A stretch of DNA of 64,000 nucleotides from Nocardioides sp. Root240 (lineage in GTDB: Bacteria; Actinomycetota; Actinomycetes; Propionibacteriales; Nocardioidaceae). The stretch spans positions 445,909-509,908 of the forward strand of contig NZ_LMIT01000010.1 of the NCBI RefSeq assembly GCF_001428825.1, read 5' to 3'. Positions 42,000 through 52,422 of this stretch are shown piece by piece. Position 1 is the first letter of the stretch, and the number at the start of each line of letters is the position of its first letter. The position numbers and the translations under genes are program-made. Under the pieces are notes generated by a model. The model did no database searches and was not told the DNA's origin. It worked only from the letters and a program-made list of their open reading frames with translations.

Positions 42000-44401
42000 T
42001 TCGGCTCCTGGGCGTGGGGGACGTGGGCCGCACGGAGCGCGAACAGCTCCGACGGCGAGATGGGCATGGCGGTGATGCCGAAGGTCGGCGACACCGCCCG
42101 CTCGGCGTCCTCGATGGCCGCGGCGAAGGCGGCGGACCCGGGGATCACGCCGGCCTCGCCGGCGCCCTTGATGCCGAGCGGGTTGAGCGGGGAGGGCGTC
42201 TCGAGGTGGTCGATCTCGATGCTGGTCGGCACCTCGGTGACGTACGGCATGAGGAAGTCCATGAACGAGGCGTTGAGCAGCTGACCGGACTCGTCGTAGG
42301 CCATCCGTTCGTAGAGCGCGCCGCCGACGCCCTGCGCGACGCCGCCGTGGATCTGGCCCTCGACGATCATCGGGTTGATCAGGTGCCCGCAGTCGTGGAC
42401 CACGGCGTACTTGAGGATCCGGATCTCGGCGGTGTCGACGTCGGTCTCGACGATGACGGCGTGCATGCCGGACGCGAAGGTCGAGCGCGGCGGCGAGTAG
42501 AAGTCCTTGCCCTCCAGGCCCGGCTCGTCGTCCTCGGCGACCGGCGGCTTGTCCGGGTCGCCGACGTTGAACTGGGTGGCGGCCTTGGACGCCTCGTCGA
42601 AGGCGTAGCGCAGCGGGTTCGACAGGACGGCGATCGTGCCGAGCGGGATCGAGCTCTCGGTGCCCTTGACGCTGACGACGCCGTCGACGATCTCGAGGTC
42701 CTCCACGTCGGCCTCGAGCGCGTCGGCCGCGATCCGCAGCGCCTTCTCCTTCGTCCGCTTGGCGGCGAGGTGGATCGCGGAGCCGCTCATCACGGCCGCA
42801 CGGGAGGCGAAGGTGCCCACGGCGTACGGCATCCGGCGGGTGTCGCCCGTGGTGATCTCGACGTCCTCGAAGCGCACCCCGAGCTCGTCGGCCACGATCT
42901 GCGCGAACGCCGTCTGGTGGCCCTGGCCCTGGGTGGTGAGGCCGGTCGCGACCTTCACCTTGCCCGACGTCTCGATGTGCACGTGGGCGCCCTCGTAGGG
43001 GCCCACGCCGGTGCCCTCGACGTAGCAGGCGAGGCCGAGGCCGACCCGCTTGCCGAGCGCCGCCTGCTGCTCGCGGAAGGCCGGGAAGCCGTCCCAGTCG
43101 ACGAGCTCCTTGATCTTCTCGAGCATCGCCGGGTAGTCGCCGGAGTCGTACTCGAGCTCGCGGCCGTCCTGGAAGATCAGCCCGTGGTCGTAGGGGAACT
43201 CGTCGGGCTGGATGAAGTTCGCGGCCCGCACCTCCGCCCGGTCCATGCCGAGCTCGGCGGCGATCGCGTCCATGGTCCGCTCCATGACGAAGCAGCCCTG
43301 CGGCCGGCCCGCGCCACGGTACGGAGTCACGATCACCGTGTTCGTGTAGAGCGAGTCGAAGCGGACCCGGTAGGCGCCCGGCTTGTAGGGACCGAGCAGC
43401 TGGGTCGAGGTGATGATCGGGACGATCAGGCCGTACGGCGTGTAGGCGCCGTGGTCGTGCCAGAACCGGACGTCCAGCCCGAGCACGCGGCCGTCGTCGT
43501 CGAAGCCGACCTCGACGTGGTGCACCTGGGCACGCTCGTGCGCGGAGGAGATGAAGTGCTCGCGCCGGTCCTCGGTGAACTTCACGGCACGGCCGAGCCG
43601 CTGCGCGGCGAGCGGGACGAGCAGCTCCTCGGGCCACGGGTGCACGATCTTGACGCCGAAGCCGCCGCCGACGTCGGGGGTGATCACGTCGACCTGGCCG
43701 AGGTCGAGGCCGAGCTTGGCGGCGACCGCGGCGCGGACACCGGTCGAGGTCTGCGTCGACGACCACACCTGCAGCCGGCCCTGGTCGGGGTCCCAGCGGG
43801 CGACGACGCCGCGGCCCTCCATCGGCATGCAGGCGCTGCGCTCGATCTGCAGGTCGAGCGCGAGGCGGTGCGGCGCGGCCGCGATGGCCGCCGGGGCGTC
43901 GCCGTTGGACTGCTCGGTCGTGGCGGCGACGTTGCCGGGCACGTCCTCGTGCACGAGCAGGTCCGCAGCGCGCGCGGCCTCGATGCCGACCACGGCGGGG
44001 AGCAGCTCGTAGTCGACGACGATCCGTGCGAGGGCGTCCTCGGCGACGTACCGGTCCGTGGCGACGACGAACGCGATCGCCTCGCCGACGTGGTTGACCT
44101 CGTCCTTCGCGAGCGCGTACTGCGTGCGGCCGTGGGTCAGGGTCGGGTGCGGGATCAGCAGCGGCAGCGGCTCCGCCATCGCGCCCTCGAGGTCCTCGTG
44201 GGTCCAGACCGCGTGCACGCCGTCGAGGTCGAGGACGGCGTCGACGTCGATCGACAGGATCCGGGCGTGGGCGTGCGGGCTGCGCAGGACCGCGGCGTGC
44301 AGGGCGTCGGGGGCGACGTCGTCGACGTAGCGTCCGTTGCCACGGACGAAGCGGTCGTCCTCGACGCGCTGGACCTTGGCGCCGACGAGCTTGGCGCTCA
44401 T
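41996..44401 (-). CDS. Xanthine-oxidase-family molybdenum hydroxylase, large (Moco) subunit
   Basis: An 801-residue molybdopterin-cytosine-dinucleotide subunit of the CoxL/XdhB type. It hydroxylates a carbon next to nitrogen using water. Typical blocks: [16 protein letters not shown] (N-terminus), [43 protein letters not shown], and [12 protein letters not shown] containing the invariant base-catalyst Glu. The AYxCSFR loop that marks true CO dehydrogenase is replaced by PYRGAGRPQ, so the enzyme is not for CO. With the uracil-type permease and barbiturase-family gene beside it, a pyrimidine base is the most likely substrate (uracil to barbiturate). Purines or N-heterocycles remain possible. 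Confidence 0.85.
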   Translation of the reverse strand: MSAKLVGAKVQRVEDDRFVRGNGRYVDDVAPDALHAAVLRSPHAHARILSIDVDAVLDLDGVHAVWTHEDLEGAMAEPLPLLIPHPTLTHGRTQYALAKDEVNHVGEAIAFVVATDRYVAEDALARIVVDYELLPAVVGIEAARAADLLVHEDVPGNVAATTEQSNGDAPAAIAAAPHRLALDLQIERSACMPMEGRGVVARWDPDQGRLQVWSSTQTSTGVRAAVAAKLGLDLGQVDVITPDVGGGFGVKIVHPWPEELLVPLAAQRLGRAVKFTEDRREHFISSAHERAQVHHVEVGFDDDGRVLGLDVRFWHDHGAYTPYGLIVPIITSTQLLGPYKPGAYRVRFDSLYTNTVIVTPYRGAGRPQGCFVMERTMDAIAAELGMDRAEVRAANFIQPDEFPYDHGLIFQDGRELEYDSGDYPAMLEKIKELVDWDGFPAFREQQAALGKRVGLGLACYVEGTGVGPYEGAHVHIETSGKVKVATGLTTQGQGHQTAFAQIVADELGVRFEDVEITTGDTRRMPYAVGTFASRAAVMSGSAIHLAAKRTKEKALRIAADALEADVEDLEIVDGVVSVKGTESSIPLGTIAVLSNPLRYAFDEASKAATQFNVGDPDKPPVAEDDEPGLEGKDFYSPPRSTFASGMHAVIVETDVDTAEIRILKYAVVHDCGHLINPMIVEGQIHGGVAQGVGGALYERMAYDESGQLLNASFMDFLMPYVTEVPTSIEIDHLETPSPLNPLGIKGAGEAGVIPGSAAFAAAIEDAERAVSPTFGITAMPISPSELFALRAAHVPHAQEPK

Positions 44402-44412
44402 CGGGGTCCCCG

Positions 44413-44453
44413 CGAAGTTGTTCGGGGGAGCGAAGCGGAGGAGAAGAACTTCG
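44413..44453 (-). other. Hairpin between small and large hydroxylase subunits
   Basis: CGAAGTTGTTC (44413-44423) and GAAGAACTTCG (44443-44453) pair with one mismatch and a 19-base loop in the 61-base gap between the Fe-S and Moco subunit genes. It might set the relative amounts of the two subunits by processing the message. No other gap in this operon is longer than a few bases. Confidence 0.3.
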
Positions 44454-44462
44454 TGGGGTGGT

Positions 44463-44956
<494 letters not shown>

Positions 44957-44960
<4 letters not shown>

Positions 44961-45835
44961 GACTGCTCCTGACGGGCGTGCTGGCGGGCGTGCTGGTGGG
45001 CCGCGGTGACGACCCGCGCGGTGAGCACCCGGGCCAGGTGCGCGCGGTAGTCGGCCGTGGCGTGGATGTCGGTCTCCGGCTCCAGTACGGCGAGCGCGGC
45101 GTCGGCCGCGCGGGCGAGTGCTGCCGGTGTGGTCTCCCCGTCGAGCGCCTCGGTCAGGTCGACCACCGCGGGGACGTCGGACACCGAGAGGTAGCCCGCC
45201 CGGGCGCTGACGACGCGACCGTCCTCGACGGCGACGACCGCCGCGACGCCGCACATCGCGTAGTCACCGTGGCGTCGCGCGATCTCCTCGAACGCGACCC
45301 CGCTCCCGCCCGCCAGGGCCGGGAAGAAGGCCTCCACCGCGATCTCGTCGTGGTGCAGGCTCGACTCGAGCGGCCCGACGTACAGGTCGTCGGCGGCGAT
45401 GGTGCGCCGGCCCTGCGGTCCGACCACGTCGACCGAGCCGTCGAGCAGGCGCAGCACCATCGGCATCTCGGCCGCGGCGTCGGCGTGGACGAGCGAGCCG
45501 ACCGTCGTACCGCGGTTGCGGATCGTGGCGTGCGCGACGTCGGCCAGGGCCAGCGGCACGAGCGGCTGGACCCGCGCGACGTCCGGGTCGCGCAGGACCT
45601 GCGCGTGCCGGGCGAGGGCGCCGATCCGGACTCCGTCGGCGTCGGCCCGGACGTGGTCCAGGTCGGGCAGGCCGTTGATGTCGACCAGCACCGCCGGGGC
45701 GGCCAGCCGCATCGACAGCAGCGGCACCAGGCTCTGGCCGCCGGCGAGGACCTTGGCCTCCGGGTGCCCGGCCAGGGCCTGGAGGGCTTCCCCCAGGGAC
45801 CCCGGCCGGACGTAGTCGAACGGTGCGGGCTTCAC
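44957..45835 (-). CDS. Molybdenum hydroxylase medium (FAD) subunit
   Basis: A 292-residue FAD-binding subunit of the CoxM type, starting [18 protein letters not shown]. The FAD pyrophosphate motif is [14 protein letters not shown] (residues about 31-44), the second FAD loop is [20 protein letters not shown], and the C-terminal domain holds [17 protein letters not shown]. It accepts electrons from the Fe-S subunit and passes them on to an unknown acceptor. The GTG start overlaps the permease stop (GTGA), which ties the enzyme's production to import of its likely substrate. Confidence 0.9.
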
Positions 45836-47199
45836 AGCCTCTTGGTCACCTCTCCCGACGTCGCGGTCTCCGAGCGTCCCTTCACGGCGTGGAAGAAGAC
45901 GATCACGACGATGGTGCCGAGGGCGATGCCGCCGAGCTTGAAGTCGTCGCTGAAGGTGAGCTCCACTCCACCGATGCCGGCGATCAGTCCGCCGGCGAGG
46001 CCGACCATGTTCACCGGGTTGCCGAAGTCGACGTTGTTCTCGACCCAGATCTTCGCGCCGACGAGGCCGATCATGCCGTAGAGCACGACCGTGATGCCGC
46101 CGAGGACGCCGCCGGGGGTGGCGTTGACGATCGCACCGAACTTCGGGCAGAGACCCAGCAGGATCGCGACTGCGCCCGCGACGTAGTAGGCCGCGGTGGA
46201 GTAGACCTTGGTCGCCCCCATGACGCCGATGTTCTCGGCGTACGTCGTCGTCGGAGAACCGCCGAAGGCGCTGGCGAACGCGGTGGCGAGGCCGTCGGCG
46301 CCGATCGCGCGGCCCATGTAGGGGTCGAGGTTCTCGCCGGTCATCTCGGCGACCGCCTTGACGTGGCCGGTGTTCTCGGCGATGAGCGCGATCACACCGG
46401 GGAGGACCAGGAGGATGAAGGTCAGCGAGAAGCTCGGGCCGTGGACGACCGAGACACCGTCGGTCAGTGTGCCGTGCGGGAAGCCGATCCACTTGGCGTC
46501 GCCGACGGCGTCCCAACCCCAGGTGCGGTCGTGGTCGGTCGCCGTCGCGCCGAGCGCCGGGACGACAGAGTTGATGGTGCCGAAGACCGCGTCGAAGATC
46601 CACGAGATCACGAACCCGAAGACCAGTGCGAGGAAGACCGCGATCCGCGACCAGAAGCCCGGCAGCAGCACGGCCGCACAAACCATGAACGCGGCGGTGG
46701 CGAGGGCGACCCACTGGTCCTGCGGCCAGTACACCTTCGCCACGACGGGAGCCAGGTTGAAGCCGATCAGCATGACGACCGCGCCGGTGACAGCGGGCGG
46801 CAGGATCTTGTGGATCAGTCCGGCGCCCGCGAAGTGCACCAGCACGCCGACCGCAGCCAGCACGAGGCCGGCGACGAGGATCGCGCCGGTGACGTCGGCG
46901 GAGTCGCCGCCCTGGGTGCGGATCGCCGCCACGCCGGCGACGAAGGAGGCGCTGGTGCCGAGGTAGCTGGGCACCTTGTTGCTGCAGATCAGCAGGAAGC
47001 CGATCGTGCAGATGCCCGAGAACATGATCGCCAGGTTGGCGTCCAGGCCCATCACGATCGGGAAGACGAAGGTCGCGCCGAACATCGCGACGACGTGCTG
47101 CGCACCGAGGCCGATCGTGCGCCCCCACGGGAGTCGCTGGTTCGGTGCGACCGGCTCACCGGGAGCCGGGTTCACGACCTCCCACTTGAACATCGACAT
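45832..47199 (-). CDS. NCS2-family nucleobase permease, uracil type
   Basis: A 455-residue membrane transporter with about 12-14 helices. It starts like UraA/RutG (WGRTIGLGAQHVVAMFGATF and VPSYLGTSASF). The signature loop is AFGGSPTTTYAENIGVMGAT; the SPTTTYAENIG form is typical of uracil carriers, while purine carriers usually differ there. It would bring uracil or a similar base into the cell by proton symport. It is the first gene of the hydroxylase operon. A TGGC-N7-GCCA palindrome lies 91 bases before its ATG, and the PucR gene is directly upstream on the same strand. Confidence 0.9.
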   Translation of the reverse strand: MSMFKWEVVNPAPGEPVAPNQRLPWGRTIGLGAQHVVAMFGATFVFPIVMGLDANLAIMFSGICTIGFLLICSNKVPSYLGTSASFVAGVAAIRTQGGDSADVTGAILVAGLVLAAVGVLVHFAGAGLIHKILPPAVTGAVVMLIGFNLAPVVAKVYWPQDQWVALATAAFMVCAAVLLPGFWSRIAVFLALVFGFVISWIFDAVFGTINSVVPALGATATDHDRTWGWDAVGDAKWIGFPHGTLTDGVSVVHGPSFSLTFILLVLPGVIALIAENTGHVKAVAEMTGENLDPYMGRAIGADGLATAFASAFGGSPTTTYAENIGVMGATKVYSTAAYYVAGAVAILLGLCPKFGAIVNATPGGVLGGITVVLYGMIGLVGAKIWVENNVDFGNPVNMVGLAGGLIAGIGGVELTFSDDFKLGGIALGTIVVIVFFHAVKGRSETATSGEVTKRL

Positions 47200-47289
47200 C
47201 TGTTGTCCCTCCTAGTCCGGCGGCCACGAGCGGGTCGCATCAGGGGCTCCGAGGGGCACCAACCTATTGAGGCCCAGATCACACCTCAC

Positions 47290-47304
47290 TGGCCACTTTC
47301 GCCA
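47290..47304. promoter_or_regulatory. Putative PucR-type operator, variant
   Basis: TGGCCACTTTCGCCA has arms TGGC/GCCA (plus a non-pairing C/C at the next position) and sits upstream of the permease operon, 91 bases before the ATG. It is a weaker form of the GGCA-N5-TGCC pattern. Confidence 0.35.
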
Positions 47305-47375
47305 AAGGATCCCGAGGAAGTGCTGTCGCATGTTGCCCGCGATTCCGTCCCCGTTCACAGGAGCGACATCCCGGA

Positions 47376-48689
47376 TCATCGGGTGACGACTTCGAGGACC
47401 TTGAGCGCAACAGCGACGTCGAGCCGGAGGTTCTGGTCGGACGCGACCGGGCCGAGCAGACGCTCGAGCTTGCCCACCCGGTAGCGCATCGTGTTGTAGT
47501 GGAAGAACTGCGTGCGCGCGGCCTCGGCCACGTTGAAGTTGGTGTTCAGCAGCACCTGGAGGGTCTCGCGCAGGGTGGCCGCCTCCTCGGTGGACTCGGC
47601 GAGCTCGCCGAGCACGTCGTAGGCGAAGGCACGCAGCTCCGCGACGTCGGGGACCATCGCGATCAGCCGGTGCAGACCGAGCTCGTCGAACCAGGTGGTC
47701 GTGCTGCCACCCCGGAAGCGGCGGCCGACGTCGACCGCGCGGCGCGCCTGGGCGTAGCTGTCGGGGAGGCCGGCGGGGCCGCCCGTCACCCGGCCGACGC
47801 CGGCGGTGAACGGGCGTCGTCCGCCGCCCTTGTCACCCGCGACGGCGTGCACGAGGCGTCGTACCAGCTCGGCGGTCGCGTCGGGGTCGGCGGCCGGCAG
47901 CACGGCCACGACCTCGGAGCCGAAGTCGGCGATCGGGATCCCCTTGTCGATGCCCGCGGCCACCTGGCGCCAGGCGTTCGCGAAGCGCTCCTGCCAGTGC
48001 CGGCGGTCCTCGACCGACGCCGCTGGCTGGTACGACGGCTGCGGGTCGATCTGCGCGGCGAGCACCACCATCGGTCCACCGAGGTCCCACCCGAAGCCGA
48101 CGACGTGCTCGCGCACGAACTCCTCCGCCCCGGCCCGGCCGAGGAAGACGTCGCGCAGGAAGTCGCCGCGGTACTTGTTCTCCACGGCCGAGACCGCCTG
48201 CTCGCGGGTGACCCACAGCGCGATCGCGGTCGCCGCCCGCTGGAGGGCGGCGAGCTCGACGTCGGTGAGGTCACGCTCGACGACGGCGACCAGGTGGCCG
48301 AGCGCCTGGTTGGGCGCGGTCAGGGCGAGTCGGTGGACGCGGGCGCCGGTGACCGGCTGGTTCTCGCGGCCGTACCACTCACCGATCCACTCGACGCGGA
48401 GTCGACCGGTCTCGTCGGTGAGCGAGGCCTCCTTGAGGCGCTCGCGCATGGCGTCGTCGATCAGCGCGGCACGCTCGCGGCCGTCGGTGGTGGTGACCGC
48501 GACGTGCGCCCGCAGCGCCTTGCCGATCGCGGCGACCAGCTCGTCGAGGTCGGCGTCGGCCAGCACCAGCTGGGCCAGCGCCTCGGCCAGCTGCTCCACA
48601 TCCATGGAGCCATCGTCGGAGACGGAGGGCACCGGGGTGGCTATCAACTCTTGCCCGAGTTTCGACCTGACGTTGGCAATGCTCACCAT
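47376..48689 (-). CDS. PucR-family transcriptional regulator
   Basis: A 437-residue regulator. A helical sensor region and a GGDEF-like middle domain (degenerate) lead to the C-terminal PucR helix-turn-helix: LRETLQVLLNTNFNVAEAA, FFHYNTMRYRVGKLERLLG (residues about 370-420). PucR proteins control purine and related N-compound catabolism in several Gram-positive bacteria. It lies between the permease/hydroxylase operon and the divergent DUF2877-FdrA-DUF1116 operon, so it is the obvious candidate regulator of both. The ATG at 48689 is used; the ATG at 48605 (MDVEQLAEA) is a plausible alternative, which would free the upstream palindrome for use as an operator. Confidence 0.88.
   Translation of the reverse strand: MVSIANVRSKLGQELIATPVPSVSDDGSMDVEQLAEALAQLVLADADLDELVAAIGKALRAHVAVTTTDGRERAALIDDAMRERLKEASLTDETGRLRVEWIGEWYGRENQPVTGARVHRLALTAPNQALGHLVAVVERDLTDVELAALQRAATAIALWVTREQAVSAVENKYRGDFLRDVFLGRAGAEEFVREHVVGFGWDLGGPMVVLAAQIDPQPSYQPAASVEDRRHWQERFANAWRQVAAGIDKGIPIADFGSEVVAVLPAADPDATAELVRRLVHAVAGDKGGGRRPFTAGVGRVTGGPAGLPDSYAQARRAVDVGRRFRGGSTTTWFDELGLHRLIAMVPDVAELRAFAYDVLGELAESTEEAATLRETLQVLLNTNFNVAEAARTQFFHYNTMRYRVGKLERLLGPVASDQNLRLDVAVALKVLEVVTR
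48674..48688. promoter_or_regulatory. Possible degenerate PucR-type site
   Basis: TGGCAATGCTCACCA keeps the left half TGGCA and partly the right half of the proposed operator. It overlaps the annotated PucR start codon and lies 36 bases before the divergent operon. The match is weak. Confidence 0.2.
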
Positions 48690-48724
48690 TCGATGGACGA
48701 TACTCAGCCGTTAGCGTCCGACAA

Positions 48725-49537
48725 GTGCCGGATCCCTCTCCCCGCTCGACAGCGGCCCCTGTCCGGGTGCCCGGCGCCGGGTCGCCGACGCTGCGACGGC
48801 TGCTCGCGACGGGCCCTGCGAGCGGGCGGGTGCTGCACTCCTCCGCCTCGGCGGCCTACGTCCGGTTCGGCGAGGGGCCCGGCAACCGCGTCGTCGGGAT
48901 CGTGACCCGGCAGGCCGTCCACGTGCCCTGCGCGATCGCCACCACCCTCGCCGAGCTGCCCGAGGTCATGGTCGGCGAGCGGGTCACCGTGCACGACGGA
49001 CGTCTGCTGCTCGGCGGGCTGGCGGTCGGCGTCGACCGGCTGGTCGCGACCACCACGCCGCCGATGGGCGACCCGCGGCTCGCGGGACGGCAGCTCGCCG
49101 CAGTGCTGCCGGGCCTGGACGTGGTGCGCAGCCAGCTGCCCGCCGCAGCGCTGGTAGCGCTCACATCCGGCTCGGCCGCCGCCGTACCGGAGCTGGTGGG
49201 GCGGGGCGACGGGCTGACGCCCGTCGGCGACGACGTGCTGGCCGGCTGGCTGGTCACCACGCGCGCCGCGGGCCGCCCGGTCCACGCCGTCGGGACGGCG
49301 GTGCTGGGCCACCTCGGCCGCACGACCGACCTGTCCGCGACCCTGCTCGCCGACGCGGTCGCCGGGGCGTCGATCCCCCAGTTCCGCGCCGTCCTCCTCG
49401 CCGCCGACACCGGCCGCGAACTCACCCACGCCGTCACCGAGCTCCTCTCGGTCGGCCACACCTCCGGCGCCGGGATGCTCCTCGGCGCCGCGCTGTCCCT
49501 GACCACCACCCCACTCCTCGAGAGGAGCCCTCGATGA
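48725..49537 (+). CDS. DUF2877 protein (AllH/YlbF-like)
   Basis: A 270-residue protein of the DUF2877 family. The conserved segment LVGRGDGLTPVGDDVLAGW lies near residue 165 and GHTSGAGMLLG near residue 247. The E. coli relative, YlbF/AllH, has been reported to form the oxamate carbamoyltransferase complex with FdrA (AllF) and YlbE (AllG). Here the three genes are also contiguous and coupled, which supports a complex. The GTG start (VPDPSPRST) leaves a 35-base divergent spacer to pucR. Its stop overlaps the FdrA start (ATGA). The exact contribution of DUF2877 to the reaction is unknown. Confidence 0.82.
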   Translation: MPDPSPRSTAAPVRVPGAGSPTLRRLLATGPASGRVLHSSASAAYVRFGEGPGNRVVGIVTRQAVHVPCAIATTLAELPEVMVGERVTVHDGRLLLGGLAVGVDRLVATTTPPMGDPRLAGRQLAAVLPGLDVVRSQLPAAALVALTSGSAAAVPELVGRGDGLTPVGDDVLAGWLVTTRAAGRPVHAVGTAVLGHLGRTTDLSATLLADAVAGASIPQFRAVLLAADTGRELTHAVTELLSVGHTSGAGMLLGAALSLTTTPLLERSPR

Positions 49538-51006
49538 CCGTCGAGCACGTCGAGATCCGTCCCGGTGCGTACGCCGACAGCGTCGCCCTGCTGCAGGTGA
49601 GCCGCGACGTGGCGGCCACGCCCGGCGTCGCCGCCGCCCAGGTCGCGATGGCGACCGAGCTCAACCTGGAGGTGCTCGCCGGGATGGGCTTCGACGTCCC
49701 GGCGGCGTCGGCGAACGACATGGTCGTCGCGCTGCGGCTCGACGATGAGAACGCTCTCAGTGCCGCACTGGCCGCGGTGGACGCCGCCCTCGCCGCCGTC
49801 CGGAAGGGCTCCTCCGGCGGCGGCCAGGTCACCGTGCCACCCCGGACCACGGCCTCCGCGCTGCGTCGGTCCGGCGGGGGCCTCGCCCTGGTGTCCGTGC
49901 CCGGCGCGTCGGCGCTCGTCGAGGCGATGGACGCGCTCGACGCCGGTTGCGACGTGATGGTGTTCAGCGACAACGTGCCGGTCGAGCAGGAGCTCGCCCT
50001 CAAGCGGATCGCCCGTGACCGCGGACTGCTGGTCATGGGACCGGACTGCGGCACCGCCGTCGTCGGCGGCCTCGGCCTCGGCTTCGCCAACGCGGTGACC
50101 CCCGGCAACGTCGGCATCGTGGCCGCCTCCGGCACCGGCTGCCAGCAGGTCCTCGCGCTGCTCGACGCCGCGGGCGTCGGCGTCGCGGCGGCGCTCGGCG
50201 TGGGCGGTCGCGACCTCTCGTCGGCGATCGGCGGCATCTCGACCATGACCGCGCTGGCGCGGCTCGACGCCGACCCGTCCGTCGACCACGTCCTCGTCGT
50301 CTCCAAACCGCCGGCGCCCGAGGTGGCGACGGCGGTGGAGAAGTACGCCGCCGGGCTGTCCACGCCCGTCCGCTTCGCCCTGCTCGGCGCCGGCCAGCCG
50401 GACCTGACCACGCAGGTCGAGGCGCTCCTGGGCGACCTCGGCGTCGCCGTACCGGAGTGGCCGTCGTGGGGCACCCCGGCCTCGTCGGCCGGCGGGAGCG
50501 CGCTGCGCGGGCTCTTCGTCGGCGGTACCCTCTGCGACGAGGCGATGCTGCTCGCGGCCGCCACGCTCGGCGACGTGCGGAGCAACATCCCGCTGTCGCC
50601 GGAGCTCGCGCTCGACAGCAGCCTGCTCGCGCCGGGGCACCTGATGATCGACTTCGGCGACGACGGCCTCACCCGCGGCCGGGCACACCCCATGATCGAC
50701 CCGACGCTGCGCCTCGAGCACCTCGCGAAGGTCGCCGCGGACCCCGACACCGCAGTGATCCTGTTGGACGTGGTCCTCGGCCACGGGGCGGAGGACGACC
50801 CGGCCGCGGGTCTCGCGCCGGCCGTCCGCGCGGCGCGGGCCGCGCGCGAGGTACCCGTCGTGGTGGCGTGTGTCGGCACCTCCGCCGACCAGCAGGGCCT
50901 GGCCCGTCAGGCGGAGGCGCTGGCCGCGGCCGGCGCGGAGGTCCACCTGTCCAACGCCGCCGCCACCCGGCGCGCGGTCGCCCTCGTCACCGGAGGAGCC
51001 CGATGA
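49534..51006 (+). CDS. fdrA: FdrA-like acyl-CoA-synthetase-fold protein (AllF-like)
   Basis: A 490-residue protein of the FdrA family, related in fold to succinyl-CoA synthetase alpha chains. Motifs: VFSDNVPVEQELALK, LLVMGPDCGTAVVGGL (residues about 168-183), GIVAASGTGCQQVLAL with a central Cys/His loop region, LFVGGTLCDEA, and GRAHPMIDPTLRLEHL. In E. coli FdrA is the proposed core of oxamate carbamoyltransferase, which forms carbamoyl phosphate from oxalurate. The gene is coupled at both ends through ATGA overlaps. Its substrate here may instead be the ureido acid released by the ring-opening enzyme encoded at 32708-33814. Confidence 0.85.
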   Translation: MTVEHVEIRPGAYADSVALLQVSRDVAATPGVAAAQVAMATELNLEVLAGMGFDVPAASANDMVVALRLDDENALSAALAAVDAALAAVRKGSSGGGQVTVPPRTTASALRRSGGGLALVSVPGASALVEAMDALDAGCDVMVFSDNVPVEQELALKRIARDRGLLVMGPDCGTAVVGGLGLGFANAVTPGNVGIVAASGTGCQQVLALLDAAGVGVAAALGVGGRDLSSAIGGISTMTALARLDADPSVDHVLVVSKPPAPEVATAVEKYAAGLSTPVRFALLGAGQPDLTTQVEALLGDLGVAVPEWPSWGTPASSAGGSALRGLFVGGTLCDEAMLLAAATLGDVRSNIPLSPELALDSSLLAPGHLMIDFGDDGLTRGRAHPMIDPTLRLEHLAKVAADPDTAVILLDVVLGHGAEDDPAAGLAPAVRAARAAREVPVVVACVGTSADQQGLARQAEALAAAGAEVHLSNAAATRRAVALVTGGAR

Positions 51007-52418
51007 GCGCCCTGCTGCCCAGCCTGCCCCCCACTGCCGTCGCCGCCGTCGGCGCGGACATGTTCGCCGCCGCCGTCGACGCCCAGGCCGTCCCGGTCGA
51101 GCGGGTCGCCTGGGCGCCGCCGATGGACGGTACGACGGACGACCTCGCCACGGTCGCCGCCGACCCGCTGCGCCGCGACGCCAACGCCCTCGCCGTCTCG
51201 CGGATGCTCGACGTGCAGGCGATGCTCGTCGGCGTCGCGCCGGCGTCCGAGCTGCTCGGCCTCGAGAAGGGACAGTTCCTGCACGCCGGACCGCCGATCG
51301 AGTGGTCGCGCGCGTCGGGCCCGATGCGCGGCGCGTTGATGGGCGCGGCGGCCTTCGAGGGGCTGGTCGAGGACCCGGAGGACGCGGCGGCGCTGTTCGC
51401 GGCTGGGTCGTCGGTGTCCCTCGACCCCTGCCACCACCACGGTGCGGTCGGGCCGATGGCGGGCGTCGTGTCGCCGTCGATGTGGATGTTCGTCCTCGAG
51501 GACCCGGCCACCGGGCGGCGTACCTTCTGCTCGCTCAACGAGGGCCTCGGCAAGGTGCTGCGCTACGGCGCCTACTCCCCCGACGTGCTGACCCGGCTGC
51601 GCTGGATGCGCGACGTGCTCGGCCCCCTGCTCGGCGAGGCCGTGGCGGCGGCCGGGCCGATCGACGCGACCGCGATCCTCGGCCAGATGCTGCAGATGGG
51701 CGACGAGGCCCACAACCGCAACCGCGCCGGCACCCTGATGCTGCTGCGCGACCTGGCCCCGTCGCTGGTTCGCTCCTCGCGATCCTCCGAGGAGGTCGCC
51801 GAGGCGTTCGCCTTCATCGGCGGCAACGACCACTTCTTCCTCAACGTCGCGATGCCCGCCTGCAAGCTGGCCCTCGACGCCGGGCGCGACATCCCCGGCT
51901 CGACGATGGTCGTGGCGATGGCCCGCAACGGCACCGACTTCGGCATCCAGGTCTCCGGCACCGGCGACCAGTGGTTCACGGGCCCCGCCCAGCTCGCCGA
52001 CGGCCTCTTCCTCGGCGACTACGGTCCCGACGACGCGAACCCCGACATCGGCGACTCCGCCATCACCGAGACCGCCGGCATCGGCGGCTTCGCCATGGCC
52101 GCCGCCCCCGCCATCGTCCGCTTCGTCGGCGGCACCGTGCCCGACGCCCTCGCCACCTCGCGCCGGATGCGCGAGATCACCATCGGCGAGAACGACCGCT
52201 GGCCGATCCCGGTGCTCGACTTCGCCGGCGCCGCCACCGGCATCGACGTCTCCGCGGTCTGCCGGACCGGCATCCTCCCCCAGATCAACACCGGCATGGC
52301 CGGCAAGGTCGCCGGTGTCGGGCAGGTGGGCGCCGGCCTGGTCACGCCTCCGGCGTCGATCTTCCCGGCCGCGCTGGCCGAGCTGGCGCGGCGGACCTGC
52401 GCCCGGGCGCAGCACTGA
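51003..52418 (+). CDS. DUF1116 protein (AllG/YlbE-like)
   Basis: A 471-residue DUF1116 protein starting MSALLPSLPPTAVAAVG. Conserved blocks: GLEKGQFLHAGPPIEWSRAS, CHHHGAVGPMAGVVSPSMW (residues about 142-160), CSLNEGLGKVLRYGAY, GDEAHNRNRAGT, NGTDFGIQVSG and GIGGFAMAAAPAIV. The family accompanies FdrA in allantoin-type gene sets. The His cluster CHHHG could bind metal or substrate. It is the last gene of the operon, followed after four bases by an 87-base palindrome that may end the transcript. Confidence 0.85.
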   Translation: MSALLPSLPPTAVAAVGADMFAAAVDAQAVPVERVAWAPPMDGTTDDLATVAADPLRRDANALAVSRMLDVQAMLVGVAPASELLGLEKGQFLHAGPPIEWSRASGPMRGALMGAAAFEGLVEDPEDAAALFAAGSSVSLDPCHHHGAVGPMAGVVSPSMWMFVLEDPATGRRTFCSLNEGLGKVLRYGAYSPDVLTRLRWMRDVLGPLLGEAVAAAGPIDATAILGQMLQMGDEAHNRNRAGTLMLLRDLAPSLVRSSRSSEEVAEAFAFIGGNDHFFLNVAMPACKLALDAGRDIPGSTMVVAMARNGTDFGIQVSGTGDQWFTGPAQLADGLFLGDYGPDDANPDIGDSAITETAGIGGFAMAAAPAIVRFVGGTVPDALATSRRMREITIGENDRWPIPVLDFAGAATGIDVSAVCRTGILPQINTGMAGKVAGVGQVGAGLVTPPASIFPAALAELARRTCARAQH

Positions 52419-52422
52419 GCCC

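Noticed and set aside
48725..52418. Allantoin degradation operon
   Set aside because: The trio resembles E. coli allFGH, but no allantoinase, allantoate or ureidoglycolate genes are in the window, whereas a ring-opening amidohydrolase is.
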